Assembly: GCA_004213995.1 (NCBI GenBank)
Contig: SGZJ01000002.1
Span: 1-64,000, forward strand
Direction: 5' to 3'
DNA: 64,000 bases
Source: Flavobacteriales bacterium
GTDB taxonomy: Bacteria; Bacteroidota; Bacteroidia; Flavobacteriales; Flavobacteriaceae
The stretch's first letter is position 1, and every line of letters begins with the position of its first letter. The translations under genes and the position numbers were made by a program. Shown piece by piece: positions 44,444 through 54,421 of the stretch. The notes under the pieces were generated by a model. The model had not been told where the DNA came from. It searched no databases and saw only the letters and a list, made by a program, of their open reading frames with translations.

Positions 44444-46876
44444 TTATCCGCCATACTCTTCACCACCACCTTGATAGGATTGTTGAGATCTGTCGAATCT
44501 TTTCTTTTTTTGATTAATTCTGTAAGTCATATTTAGCGTAAAACTTCTTGAGCTCCATCGATATTTAGATTCAGAGTAAAATGTTTCTCTGAAAGCTTCA
44601 CTAATTCTACCACTAGAATCAAATAGATCTCTAACATTCAACGACAATGTACCTTTTTCATTTAAAATATCTTTACTAAAGGCCAAATCTGTTGAATAAC
44701 TAGCTTTTGTCTTGTTAATTGCATCTTCTCTGGGACCTCTATAATTCATTCTTGTCTGCCATTCAATTTTTCCAGGCAAGGTCAATTTATTATTTAATCG
44801 CATACTCCAGCTTAAATTTTCACTTCCGTAATCAATGTTTCTGTACTCTCCTTCAACTTTGTTGTTATATAAATTAAAATTTGAATTTATATTCCATTTT
44901 TTAGAAGGTCTGTATGATAAATTAAATTCAAATCCAAATCTTGAATTTGTTGCAAGATTTATTGGAAATCTTTCAATTATTGGTACATCTGTACCTCCAA
45001 GATTAACTGTTTCTCCAGTGTCTTGAGTAATAAAATTAAATGTATTAGTTGATTTTTGAAAATAAACAGATGAGTTAATTGAAAACGAAGATTCAAATGT
45101 TTTTAAATAACCAAAATCAAAATTATTTGAATATGTAGGGTTTAAATTTGGATTTCCTCTAAAAATACTTGTTGGACTGTTTTTAGAGGGAAAAGGATTA
45201 ATAAATCTCGACCAAGGTCTTCTTAACCTTCTATTGTAGCCAAAGGTTAAACTTTCATCTTCAGAAATTTCAAACCCAAAGTTAAATGTTGGGAATATTC
45301 CTGTATCGTCTTTTTTTATTAGCTCATCAGTAGTGATTTGAAAAATGTCCTTTATAGTTTGTTCCACTCTAAGACCAAATAGAAAAGAATATTTGTCTTC
45401 GATTTTAAAGCCATATTGAGAATATATCGCATTAATTTGTTCTTTATATTGGAATATATTACTTTGATCAGTGTCTAATGTCAGACTATTATTTGAATCA
45501 GAATAAACTTTATAATCCTGATTTAAATCTGATTCTTCGATTTTAAATCCAGCCTCAAATTGTTTGTTTTCTCCAATAGGTAACACATAATCTGCTTTTA
45601 AAAGTTTATTGTTGCTAGTTTCATCAGAAGTGACCTGCTCAAAGTCTATACTGTTTTGGGTTAATATAGAATTTTCATTATCTGTATTTTCTCCTACTTG
45701 AAAATCAATAACTAATTTGTGTCCTTCATCATTAAATCTCTTGTCAAAATTAAGTGAATATTCATAATTTTCATCTTTGGAAGATTCGTTTTCTAACCTA
45801 AAAGTTTCATTAACAATATTTTGACTACTATCTAATTCTAAGGTCGTATTTTCATTTAGGTTATTTCCATCAGAATTGCTTAATAAAAATGATGTTGTTA
45901 TTGATGTATTATCATTAATGTACCATTCTAAACCAGTATTTGTAAATAAACTATTATTTTGTCTTTCCCAGTCTCTGTTATCTCTAATGTAAGAGCTTTC
46001 ATCATCACCATTATAGTACTCTGAATAAGCATAAGAATCTCCTATTCTAAGTCTATCACTTAAACCAGTGGAATTAAAAATATTAACATCCCCAGTCCTG
46101 TAATTAAGGTTTGTAGATACTCCTGAACTTTTGGGGTCTCCAATATTTGCATTTACTGTTCCGTTAAAACCTAATAATTTATTTCTTCTTAAGATTATAT
46201 TTATTATTCCTCCATTTCCTTGCGCATCATATCTTGCTGATGGTGAAGTTATTACCTCAACTTTTTCAATTGATTCAGATGGTAGTTGCCTAAGTGCCTC
46301 AGCTGAGTTTAAACCTACTAAACCAGATGGTTTTCCATTAATCAAAATTCTTACATCTTCACTGCCTCTAAGTGCTACATTTCCTTCAACATCGACTGAA
46401 ATTGATGGCACATTATCTAATACATCACTAACTGAACCACCTTTAACAGTTAAGTCTCTTCCAACAGTGTATATTTTTTTGTCAAGTCTAATATCGACAG
46501 TGGTATTTTCTGCAATAATTTCAACTTCATCTAATGATTCAATATCTATAAGTAATTCGATATTATTTAATTCAATATTTTTTGAAATATTTATATCATT
46601 TAAAAAATAATTTTTATATGAAATATACTCAACCATCAAATTATAAACTCCTTTATTAATTGATATGTCGTAGTTTCCATTATTATCAGTTAATCCACCA
46701 GTAACTATACTATTGTCTTTAATGTTCAGTAATGTTACGGTAGCGTACTCTAAGGGCTCTTTATTCTCAGACTCTAGAATGGTACCAGTAATTTTAAACT
46801 CCTGTGAATTCCATTGTGAAAGTATGCTATTAATGCTTATTACAGAAATAAAAAAAGTTAGAAATAAATTCTTCAT
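44444..46876 (-). CDS. Outer-membrane receptor with carboxypeptidase-regulatory-like domain, plug and beta-barrel (TonB-dependent type)
   Basis: 810 residues with a signal peptide (1-20). A CarboxypepD-regulatory-like beta sandwich (about 28-110: ITGTILESENKEPLEYATV) is followed by a plug domain (about 125-235: VSDVLDNVPSISVDVEGNV, RILINGKPSG). A long barrel rich in alternating aromatic strands runs to the C-terminus. This is the OMP_b-brl_3 type of TonB-dependent receptor used for uptake of large substrates across the outer membrane. No SusD partner is adjacent, so it is not a classic SusCD pair. The tail QGGGEEYGG is glycine-rich. Substrate unknown. Confidence 0.85.
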   Translation of the reverse strand: MKNLFLTFFISVISINSILSQWNSQEFKITGTILESENKEPLEYATVTLLNIKDNSIVTGGLTDNNGNYDISINKGVYNLMVEYISYKNYFLNDINISKNIELNNIELLIDIESLDEVEIIAENTTVDIRLDKKIYTVGRDLTVKGGSVSDVLDNVPSISVDVEGNVALRGSEDVRILINGKPSGLVGLNSAEALRQLPSESIEKVEVITSPSARYDAQGNGGIINIILRRNKLLGFNGTVNANIGDPKSSGVSTNLNYRTGDVNIFNSTGLSDRLRIGDSYAYSEYYNGDDESSYIRDNRDWERQNNSLFTNTGLEWYINDNTSITTSFLLSNSDGNNLNENTTLELDSSQNIVNETFRLENESSKDENYEYSLNFDKRFNDEGHKLVIDFQVGENTDNENSILTQNSIDFEQVTSDETSNNKLLKADYVLPIGENKQFEAGFKIEESDLNQDYKVYSDSNNSLTLDTDQSNIFQYKEQINAIYSQYGFKIEDKYSFLFGLRVEQTIKDIFQITTDELIKKDDTGIFPTFNFGFEISEDESLTFGYNRRLRRPWSRFINPFPSKNSPTSIFRGNPNLNPTYSNNFDFGYLKTFESSFSINSSVYFQKSTNTFNFITQDTGETVNLGGTDVPIIERFPINLATNSRFGFEFNLSYRPSKKWNINSNFNLYNNKVEGEYRNIDYGSENLSWSMRLNNKLTLPGKIEWQTRMNYRGPREDAINKTKASYSTDLAFSKDILNEKGTLSLNVRDLFDSSGRISEAFRETFYSESKYRWSSRSFTLNMTYRINQKKKRFDRSQQSYQGGGEEYGG

Positions 46877-46891
46877 TGATATAGTTTTTTA

Positions 46892-46899
46892 CAAACTTA
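46892..46899 (-). promoter_or_regulatory. -7 promoter element of the outer-membrane receptor gene
   Basis: On the minus strand TAAGTTTG matches TAnnTTTG, 15 bases before the ATG at 46876. Confidence 0.5.
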
Positions 46900-46933
46900 T
46901 ATCCAAGATTTATATTATATAGTTAAAAGTATG

Positions 46934-47284
46934 TTAATTTGATTTTAAGAACTCAATTAAGTTTTCAATGGGTCTGCCAATTATAGCTTTATCTGAATTT
47001 TCAATAATAGGTCTTTCAATTAGTTTGGGATTTGAAACTAATATTTTAATAATATCCAGTTTTGAATGATCTTGTTTTTTAAATTTATCTTTCCAAATAA
47101 TTTCATTTTTTCTTACTAGGTTTATGGGGTCAATATTAAGTTTACTGATTAGTATTGTCATTTCATCAATCGATAAATTCACTTTTAAATATTCGATTAT
47201 TGTGAATTTAATTTTTTTTTCTTTTAAATATTCAATAGCTTCTCTAGATTTTTTGCATCTGTTATTGTGGTAAATTTTAATCAT
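46934..47284 (-). CDS. ArsC/Spx-family protein (arsenate reductase-like)
   Basis: 116 residues from ATG 47284, which follows the prfB stop; an ATG at 47296 would overlap prfB by 11 bases and add four residues. It has the ArsC thioredoxin-like fold: YHNNRCKKSREAIEYL with the catalytic cysteine at residue 10, INLVRKNEIIWK, and NPKLIERPII with the conserved arginine. Family members reduce arsenate with glutathione or glutaredoxin, or act as redox regulators (Spx/YfgD). No ars genes adjoin it, so arsenate resistance is not assured. Confidence 0.83.
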   Translation of the reverse strand: MIKIYHNNRCKKSREAIEYLKEKKIKFTIIEYLKVNLSIDEMTILISKLNIDPINLVRKNEIIWKDKFKKQDHSKLDIIKILVSNPKLIERPIIENSDKAIIGRPIENLIEFLKSN

Positions 47285-47285
47285 A

Positions 47286-48393
47286 TTATAATTCATTTAT
47301 TTTTTTGGTTTGTCCAGACATCATTAGAAAAGATTTTAAAAAGGGTTTTATTTCCCCGTCTAATACAGCGTCAGTATTGCCAGTTTCATGTCCTGTTCTA
47401 ACATCTTTAATAAGTTTATAAGGGTGAAGAACATAATTTCTAATTTGACTACCCCATTCAATTTTCATTTTTCCAGCTTCTATGTCTGATCTTTCTTCTT
47501 GCTGTTTTTTTATTTCAATTTCATATAATTGAGATTTTAACATTTGTAAGGCTCTAGATCTATTGTCATGTTGTGATCTAGTTTCTGAACAGGATATTTT
47601 AATTCCAGTTGGTTTATGCGTTAGTTGAACTTTAGTCTCAACCTTATTAACATTTTGTCCTCCAGCGCCACTAGACCTTGCAGTTGTAATTTCAAGATCT
47701 GCCGGATTGATTTCGATTTCAATTGAATCATCAACAAGCGGATACACATAGACTGAAGCAAAACTGGTGTGTCTTTTAGCGTTACTATCAAACGGAGAAA
47801 TTCTAACTAATCTATGTACTCCATTTTCACCTTTTAGCCAACCAAAAGAAAAATCTCCATCAATTTGTAGTGTTACTGTTTTTATACCGGCAACATCTCC
47901 ATCTTGTAAATTAAGTTCTGTTAATTTAAAATTATTTTTTTGACAATACATGATATACATCCTCATTAACATCTGAGCCCAATCACAGCTTTCAGTTCCT
48001 CCAGCTCCAGCAGTAATTTGAAGAACAGCACTCATACTGTCACTTTTTTCAGAGAGCATATTTTTGAACTCTAACTCTTCTAGAAAATGTAAACAAGATT
48101 CATAACTTTCGAGAATTTCTTTTTCTGTTGACTCTCCTTGCTTATGAAATTCCATTAAAACTTCTATATCGTTAATCTGATCCTCAAGTTTTTTATAATC
48201 TTCTACCCATTTTTTATTAAAGCGTAGTTCTTTTAATAAAACCTCTGCAGCTTTTGAATCATTCCAAAAGTTTGGATCAAAAGTCTTTTCTTCTTGATTT
48301 TGAATTTGAATCTTTTTTACATCTAAGTCAAAGATACCTCCTTAACGCACCAAGGCGATCTTGAAGATTTCTAAATTGATCTGTAGTTATCAT
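47286..48393 (-). CDS. prfB: Peptide chain release factor 2 with programmed +1 frameshift
   Basis: The gene starts at ATG 48393. The first 21 codons end at an in-frame TGA (48330-48328) inside the classic site AGGAGG-TAT-CTT-TGA-C; skipping one T (48330) continues as GAC from 48329 to the stop at 47286, giving 368 residues. The AGGAGG (48342-48337) is the internal Shine-Dalgarno-like stimulator. Downstream are the [14 protein letters not shown] segment and the GGQ motif in [17 protein letters not shown] that triggers peptide release at UGA and UAA. Low RF2 makes ribosomes pause at TGA and shift, restoring RF2: autoregulation. Reading only the downstream frame from 48155 gives a false, truncated protein. 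Confidence 0.95.
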
Positions 48394-48516
48394 TTCTTTT
48401 TCTTGTAATTATTAGCTAAACTACTATTATAATATTTGTCAAAAAATTATTTATTTGAGTTTTTGTTATTTTTTAGAAATATTTATTCGTTATTTTTATG
48501 ATAAATATTTATTATC

Positions 48517-50946
48517 ATGAAAAATTTATTACAACTTATTGTCTTTTTAGTATTTATTAGTGGATTTTCACAATCTATTTTGGATAAAGAATTAGTGAAA
48601 TTTGAAGGTTTTTTCGACTTTTATTACGACACTGCGACTGATAAAATTTATCTTGAAGTAGAAAAATTAGATTCTGATTTTCTTTACATTAGTTCATTAG
48701 CAACTGGTATTGGATCAAATGATATTGGTTTGGATAGAGGACAATTAGGAAACGAAAGATTAGTTAGTTTTCAAAAAGCAGGTAATAAATTACTTTTAAT
48801 TCAACCAAATTTATCATTTAGGGCAACCACTGATAATAAAGCAGAAGAAAATAGTATTAAGGAAGCTTTTGCTAAATCTGTTATTTATGGTTTTAAAATT
48901 TTAGAAACTAACGATAATAAACATCTTGTAGATTTCACATCATTTTTAATGCAAGATAAACACGGAGTAGCTGATAGATTGAAGCTTGCTAAGCAAGGAG
49001 TTTATAAGATAGATAAAACTAAAAGTGCAATTGAATTAGATCATACAAAATCATTTCCTAAAAATTCTGAATTTGAAGCTCTACTTACGTTTTCTGGAAA
49101 ACCTACGGGAAAATTAATAACTAGTGGAGTTTCACCTGACCCATCACTAGTAAGCGTTATTCAACATCATTCTTTTGTTGAACTTCCAGATGATGAATAT
49201 AAACCAAGAGAGTTTGACCCAAGAAGTGGTGCACTAGCAATTTCTTTTATGGATTATGCCACTCCAGTTGAGGATGAGATTACAAAAAAATATATTACTA
49301 GACATAGATTAGAAAAAATCGATCCTAATCTTGATTATAGTGAGGCTAAAGAGCCAATTATTTATTATTTAGATCCCGGAACTCCCGAGCCTGTTAGATC
49401 GGCTTTAATTGAAGGAGCTAGTTGGTGGAATCAAGCATATGAGGCCATAGGTTTTAAAAATGCTTTCCAAGTAAAAATATTGCCAGAAGATGCAGATCCT
49501 ATGGATTGCAGATATAATGTAATTCAATGGGTTCATAGATCTACTAGAGGATGGAGTTATGGAGCTAGTGTAGTTGATCCAAGAACTGGTGAAATCATTA
49601 AAGGTCATGTAAGTTTAGGAAGTCTAAGAATAAGACAAGATTTTTTAATTGCTCAAGCTTTATTATCAAAGCCATTTGTTGATGACAATAATAATGATCC
49701 TATGCTAGAGATGGCAATTGCTCGGATTAAACAGTTAAGTGCTCACGAAGTAGGACACACAATTGGTTTTGCTCACAATTTTGCTGCCAGTACTAACAAT
49801 CGATCATCAGTAATGGATTACCCACATCCATTAATTAAAATATTAGATGACAAAATTGATTTAAGTGAAGCTTATGCTGAAGGAATTGGAGACTGGGATA
49901 AGGTTTCTGTTGCATATAGTTATTCAGAATTTGGTTCTGAAAACGAAAAAGTAGAGTTAAAAAATATATTAGATAATGCTTATGCAAATGGTTTAAGATT
50001 TATTACTGATTCAGATGCTAGAGCCAATAATGGAGCGCATGCAAATGCTCATTTATGGGATAACGAAAATGATATTGTGAAAGGACTAAATGATATATTG
50101 TTAGTCAGAGATAAAGCTATAAATGATTTTTCTAAATTCAATATTAAATCATTCGAAACATATAGTAAGCTTGAAGACGTTTTTGTTCCTTTATACTTTT
50201 TACATAGATATCAGACTGAGGCAGTTGTGAAGTTAATTGCTGGACTTGACTATAACTATGCCACTAGGGATGATAATCAGACCGTAGTTAATGATGTTTC
50301 GTTTAGCAGACAAAGTAAAGCGCTAGCATCTATAATAAAAACCTTAGAGGTAAAAAATTTAGCTATACCTAAATCAAAGTTGGAGTTATTTCCACCAAGA
50401 GCTTATAATTACCCAAGAACTAGGGAGTCATTTAAAAGCATGACCGGTGTAAGCTTTGATCCATTTAGCGCTGTTTCAACAGCAAGTGAAATGTCATTAT
50501 CATTATTACTTAACCCAGAAAGAATGAATAGGTTAATAGTGCAGAGTAGTTTATCTAAAACTCCATTACAAAATATGAATTTAAATTATTTGTTAACGAC
50601 TTTAACCAACAACACTTTTAAAACAAAATATAATTTTAATAGTAAAAATTACGATAAATACATGTTTGAAAATCAGCAAGTAATAAATAATAATTATCTT
50701 AAGTTTTTATTAAATTTAGCTTCAAATAAAAAGTCTTTTTTTCAAGTGAAATCTGTAGCGAATAAAGAAATTAGAAATATTGCGACATTTTTATCATCTA
50801 AAAAAAATAAAAATATTTATAGTTCAGAATATTTAAATACTATCAGAAAATTTAACACTAAACCTGAACTATTTGAACTTATAAGTAGTCCTAAAATACC
50901 AGATGGCTCTCCAATAGGGTCAACACATTGTAATTTAACTAATTAA
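48517..50946 (+). CDS. Secreted zinc-dependent metalloprotease (DUF5117/DUF4953 type)
   Basis: 809 residues with a signal peptide (MKNLLQLIVFLVFISGFSQ). The metzincin-like zinc site HEVGHTIGFAH begins at residue 410, followed by SSVMDYPHP, consistent with a Met-turn. Around it are the DUF5117-type N-terminal region (about 30-220) and the DUF4953 catalytic region (about 290-620). Such large proteases are frequent in Bacteroidota and are exported to the periplasm or surface. Substrate unknown. It ends 1 base before a threonine aldolase gene, so both are likely on one transcript. Confidence 0.85.
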   Translation: MKNLLQLIVFLVFISGFSQSILDKELVKFEGFFDFYYDTATDKIYLEVEKLDSDFLYISSLATGIGSNDIGLDRGQLGNERLVSFQKAGNKLLLIQPNLSFRATTDNKAEENSIKEAFAKSVIYGFKILETNDNKHLVDFTSFLMQDKHGVADRLKLAKQGVYKIDKTKSAIELDHTKSFPKNSEFEALLTFSGKPTGKLITSGVSPDPSLVSVIQHHSFVELPDDEYKPREFDPRSGALAISFMDYATPVEDEITKKYITRHRLEKIDPNLDYSEAKEPIIYYLDPGTPEPVRSALIEGASWWNQAYEAIGFKNAFQVKILPEDADPMDCRYNVIQWVHRSTRGWSYGASVVDPRTGEIIKGHVSLGSLRIRQDFLIAQALLSKPFVDDNNNDPMLEMAIARIKQLSAHEVGHTIGFAHNFAASTNNRSSVMDYPHPLIKILDDKIDLSEAYAEGIGDWDKVSVAYSYSEFGSENEKVELKNILDNAYANGLRFITDSDARANNGAHANAHLWDNENDIVKGLNDILLVRDKAINDFSKFNIKSFETYSKLEDVFVPLYFLHRYQTEAVVKLIAGLDYNYATRDDNQTVVNDVSFSRQSKALASIIKTLEVKNLAIPKSKLELFPPRAYNYPRTRESFKSMTGVSFDPFSAVSTASEMSLSLLLNPERMNRLIVQSSLSKTPLQNMNLNYLLTTLTNNTFKTKYNFNSKNYDKYMFENQQVINNNYLKFLLNLASNKKSFFQVKSVANKEIRNIATFLSSKKNKNIYSSEYLNTIRKFNTKPELFELISSPKIPDGSPIGSTHCNLTN

Positions 50947-50947
50947 A

Positions 50948-51967
50948 ATGATAGTAGATTTAAGAAGTGATACAGTAACACTACCCAGTAAAGATATGCT
51001 TAAGTTTATGATGGACTCAAGTGTTGGAGATGATGTATATGGAGAAGACCCTACTGTCAATTTATTACAGACTAAAGTTGCTGCAATTTTTGGTAAAGAA
51101 GTTGGCATGTTTTTTCCTACAGGGACAATGGCAAATCAAACAGCAATAAAATTACATACTAATCCTGGAGAACAGGTTATATGTGATAAGTATTCCCATA
51201 TTTACAATTATGAAGGAGGTGGAGCATCTTTTAACAGTGGTGTTTCATTTAAACTAATTAATGGAAAGAGAGGGATGTTTACCTGCGAACAAGCTGCTAA
51301 TTCAATAAACCCTAAGGACTTTTACCATAGTCCATTATCAAGTCTTATTGCAATCGAAAATACTACAAACAAAGGAGGCGGTGCTTGTTGGGATATTAAT
51401 GAATTAAAAAAAATTAATAAGCTTGCTAAATCAAATAAATTAGGAATACATTTAGATGGGGCTAGAATATGGAATGCCTTGGTTGAAACGGGTGATAATC
51501 CATTAGAAATTGGTAAAAATTTTGATACTATATCTGTATGTTTAAGTAAAGGTTTGGGTTGTCCAATAGGTTCTGTCTTAATAGGGGATAAAAAAATTAT
51601 GAGTAATGCGTTAAGAATTCGAAAAATTTTAGGAGGAGGTATGAGACAATCTGGTTATCTGGCTAACGCAGGTATATATGCTTTAGAAAATAATATTAAT
51701 AGATTGAAAGAAGATCATATAAAGGCAAGTGAAATTGGTGAAGTTTTAAAGAAATCTAAATTTGTTAAATCAGTAGAAAAAATTGAGACTAATATTGTAA
51801 TTTTTGAACTAAATAAAGAAATAGATGAAGTTTCCTTTATAAGAAAGTTAGATAAATTAAATATTAAATTAATATCTATGGGAAGTAATAAGTTGAGGTT
51901 GGTTACTCATCTGAACTATACTAATAATCATCACGAATATTTTATATCAACAATAAGGTCTTTATAA
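50948..51967 (+). CDS. Low-specificity L-threonine aldolase
   Basis: 339 residues, PLP fold-type I. The N-terminal DLRSDTVTLPSKDM (3-16), GDDVYGEDPTVN, FFPTGTMANQTA and HLDGARIWNA segments are signature regions of threonine aldolases. The Schiff-base lysine is K201 in CLSKGLGCPIGS. It splits threonine or allo-threonine into glycine and acetaldehyde, or the reverse. It starts 1 base after the metalloprotease. LtaE is the likely symbol but stereospecificity cannot be read from sequence. Confidence 0.9.
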   Translation: MIVDLRSDTVTLPSKDMLKFMMDSSVGDDVYGEDPTVNLLQTKVAAIFGKEVGMFFPTGTMANQTAIKLHTNPGEQVICDKYSHIYNYEGGGASFNSGVSFKLINGKRGMFTCEQAANSINPKDFYHSPLSSLIAIENTTNKGGGACWDINELKKINKLAKSNKLGIHLDGARIWNALVETGDNPLEIGKNFDTISVCLSKGLGCPIGSVLIGDKKIMSNALRIRKILGGGMRQSGYLANAGIYALENNINRLKEDHIKASEIGEVLKKSKFVKSVEKIETNIVIFELNKEIDEVSFIRKLDKLNIKLISMGSNKLRLVTHLNYTNNHHEYFISTIRSL

Positions 51968-52057
51968 TGATTTAAAAATCTGTATGTATTCTGTCTACAA
52001 TAAGTTTATTTTTCCTATAATAAGGTTGTATTTCATTAGATTTTAAAAAAAAACACT

Positions 52058-52065
52058 TATTTTTG
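52058..52065 (+). promoter_or_regulatory. -7 promoter element before the cysteine-synthase-like gene
   Basis: TATTTTTG matches TAnnTTTG, 54 bases before the ATG at 52120, in the 152-base gap after the aldolase. It would start the two-gene transcript with the oxoamine synthase. Confidence 0.55.
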
Positions 52066-52119
52066 CATTTGTTATTGTTTAAAGTTAGGTTTTTAACATA
52101 ATTATGTTTTAGTATATAA

Positions 52120-53160
52120 ATGAAAAAACACAAATCAGTATTTAATAACGTTTTACAATTAATAGGTGAGACCCCCTTAGTTAAATTAAATAATATAACT
52201 TCAAACTTTAAAGGTAAATTTTACGCAAAATTAGAGTCCTTTAATCCTGGTCATTCTTCAAAAGATAGAATCGCATTATTTATCATAGAAGAAGCAGAAA
52301 GAAAAGGAATAATTAAGCCAGGAGATACTATTATAGAAACCACATCTGGTAATACAGGTTTTAGTATAGCTATGATAAGTATCATAAAAGGATACGATTG
52401 TATTTTAGCAGTTAGTTCAAAATCTTCTTCTGATAAAATTGATATGTTAAAAACTATGGGTGCCAAAGTTTATGTTTGTCCTGCAAATGTAAGCGCAGAT
52501 GATCCAAGATCATATTATGAAGTTGCAAAAAGATTAAATCAAGAAATCAAAGGATCTGTTTATATTAATCAATATTTTAACGATTTAAATATTGAAGCGC
52601 ACTACAAAACTACTGGCCCAGAAATTTGGACTCAAACACAAGGTAAAATAACTCACTTAATTGCTTGTAGTGGAACTGGAGGAACAATTTCAGGTGTTTC
52701 TAAATTTTTAAAAGAAAAAAATCCTAACATTAAAATATTAGGCGTAGATGCTTACGGCTCAGTGCTAAAAAAATATCATGAAACTAAGGAATTTGACGAA
52801 AAGGAAATTTACCCATACAGAATTGAGGGACTTGGTAAAAACTTAATCCCTTCAGCTACAAACTTTAATCTCATTGATAAGTTTATAAAAGTAAAAGATG
52901 AAGATAGTGCTCATACTGCTAGGGAATTAGCTAAAACTGAAGGACTTTTTGTTGGGTATACAAGTGGTGCAGCTGTTCAAGCAGTAAAACAATTTGCCTC
53001 AAATAATGAGTTTAAGTCTGATGATTTGATTGTTGTTATTTTTCCTGATCATGGTTCTAGATATTTAAGTAAAATATATAGTGATAAATGGATGGAAACT
53101 CAAGGGTTTTTTGACAGTGAACATGAAAAAACTATAGAAAAAATCCAGTATATAAAATAA
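52120..53160 (+). CDS. Cysteine-synthase-family PLP enzyme, candidate cysteate synthase
   Basis: 346 residues, fold-type II PLP enzyme. The lysine is K48 in [12 protein letters not shown] (family usual: NPGGS/A-x-KDR), the substrate loop is [12 protein letters not shown] (about 72-83), and the cofactor-phosphate loop is [10 protein letters not shown]. It is longer than CysK (about 310) by a C-terminal extension that ends [15 protein letters not shown]. It could be O-acetylserine or O-phosphoserine sulfhydrylase, cystathionine beta-synthase, or a cysteate-forming enzyme. The oxoamine synthase starts 4 bases later. That tight pairing is why I favour supply of cysteate (or serine/cysteine) to a long-chain-base synthase; this is inference. 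Confidence 0.75.
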   Translation: MKKHKSVFNNVLQLIGETPLVKLNNITSNFKGKFYAKLESFNPGHSSKDRIALFIIEEAERKGIIKPGDTIIETTSGNTGFSIAMISIIKGYDCILAVSSKSSSDKIDMLKTMGAKVYVCPANVSADDPRSYYEVAKRLNQEIKGSVYINQYFNDLNIEAHYKTTGPEIWTQTQGKITHLIACSGTGGTISGVSKFLKEKNPNIKILGVDAYGSVLKKYHETKEFDEKEIYPYRIEGLGKNLIPSATNFNLIDKFIKVKDEDSAHTARELAKTEGLFVGYTSGAAVQAVKQFASNNEFKSDDLIVVIFPDHGSRYLSKIYSDKWMETQGFFDSEHEKTIEKIQYIK

Positions 53161-53164
53161 TTTA

Positions 53165-54421
53165 TTGATGAGAGATTTATTTGAAAGAATTTATAATGAT
53201 AAAGGCCCTCTTGGTAAATGGGCTTCAATAGCTGAGGGTTATTTTGCTTTCCCTAAATTAGAAGGTGCTATTTCAAATAGAATGAAATTTCAAGGCAAAG
53301 AAGTCATAACATGGAGTGTTAATGATTATTTAGGCTTGGCTAATCACCCTGAAGTACGAAAAGTTGATGCAGAAGCTGCATTAAAATATGGATCTGCTTA
53401 TCCAATGGGTGCTAGATTAATGTCTGGACACACAGATTTACATGAAAAACTTCAAGATGAGTTAGCTGAATTTGTAAATAAAGAATCTGCTTACCTATTA
53501 AATTTTGGTTATCAGGGTATCATGTCAACAATAGATTCTTTAGTCTCTAAAAATGATATTATTGTATACGATGTAGATTCGCATGCATGCATAATTGATG
53601 GTGTAAGACTTCATATGGGTAAAAGATTTACTTATAAGCACAATGATATAGAAAGTCTTGAAAAAAACCTTGGAAGAGCCACTAAAATGGCTGAAATTAC
53701 AGGTGGTGGTATTTTAGTAATTTCAGAAGGTGTTTTTGGTATGAGAGGTGAGCAAGGTAAGTTAAAGGAGATTGTTGCATTAAAACAAAAGTTTAACTTT
53801 AGGTTATTAGTTGATGATGCTCATGGTTTTGGAACTTTAGGAAAAACTGGAGCTGGTGCTGGAGAAGAACAAGGAGTTCAAGATGAAATTGATGTCTATT
53901 TTGCAACTTTTGCTAAATCATTAGCTAGTACTGGCGCTTTTATTGCAGCTGATAAAGAAGTTATTGATTTTTTGAAATATAATTTAAGATCTCAAGTATT
54001 TGCAAAATCTTTACAAATGCAATTAGTTGTAGGTGCATTAAAAAGGTTAGAGTTAATAAGGACTAAACCTGAAATAAAACAAAAACTTTGGGATAATGTA
54101 AACGAATTACAATCTGGTTTAAAGAAAAAAGGTTTTGACCTTGGGTCTACTCAAAGTTGTGTAACTCCTGTTTATTTAAACGGTACAGTTCCCGAAGCAT
54201 TTGCTTTAGTTAAAGATTTAAGGGAAAATTATGGTGTATTTTGTTCAACTGTAATATATCCGGTTATTCCAAAGGGTTTAATCCTACTAAGGCTAATACC
54301 AACAGCATCTCATAACTCAAAAGATATTCAAGAGACACTTGAAGCATTTTCTTCTATAAGAGAAAGATTGCTTTCAGGAGTTTATAAGAAACTTTCAGAA
54401 AATTTACCTACTCTAGACTAG
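53165..54421 (+). CDS. Alpha-oxoamine synthase (serine palmitoyltransferase / cysteate fatty acyltransferase type)
   Basis: 418 residues. Residues of the alpha-oxoamine synthase family: H140 in DVDSHACIIDG (stacks on PLP), D217/D218 and H220 in LLVDDAHGFGTLG, and the Schiff-base lysine K251 in FAKSLASTGAF. It condenses an amino acid with an acyl-CoA while losing CO2. The family holds KBL, BioF, SPT and, in Bacteroidota, the cysteate fatty acyltransferase that starts capnine synthesis. No bio genes and no threonine dehydrogenase are nearby, and the partner gene is a cysteine-synthase homologue, so a lipid role is favoured. It overlaps the GNAT-type gene by 14 bases tail to tail. Confidence 0.83.
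   Translation: MMRDLFERIYNDKGPLGKWASIAEGYFAFPKLEGAISNRMKFQGKEVITWSVNDYLGLANHPEVRKVDAEAALKYGSAYPMGARLMSGHTDLHEKLQDELAEFVNKESAYLLNFGYQGIMSTIDSLVSKNDIIVYDVDSHACIIDGVRLHMGKRFTYKHNDIESLEKNLGRATKMAEITGGGILVISEGVFGMRGEQGKLKEIVALKQKFNFRLLVDDAHGFGTLGKTGAGAGEEQGVQDEIDVYFATFAKSLASTGAFIAADKEVIDFLKYNLRSQVFAKSLQMQLVVGALKRLELIRTKPEIKQKLWDNVNELQSGLKKKGFDLGSTQSCVTPVYLNGTVPEAFALVKDLRENYGVFCSTVIYPVIPKGLILLRLIPTASHNSKDIQETLEAFSSIRERLLSGVYKKLSENLPTLD

Noticed and set aside
46131..46610. 159-codon plus-strand frame
   Set aside because: Antisense to the plug domain of the outer-membrane receptor; low-complexity composition and no family resemblance.
47286..48155. A 289-residue release factor starting at 48155, suggesting a truncated or frameshifted pseudogene
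   Set aside because: The upstream 21 codons plus AGGAGG-TAT-CTT-TGA-C show a programmed +1 frameshift, so the gene is intact from 48393.
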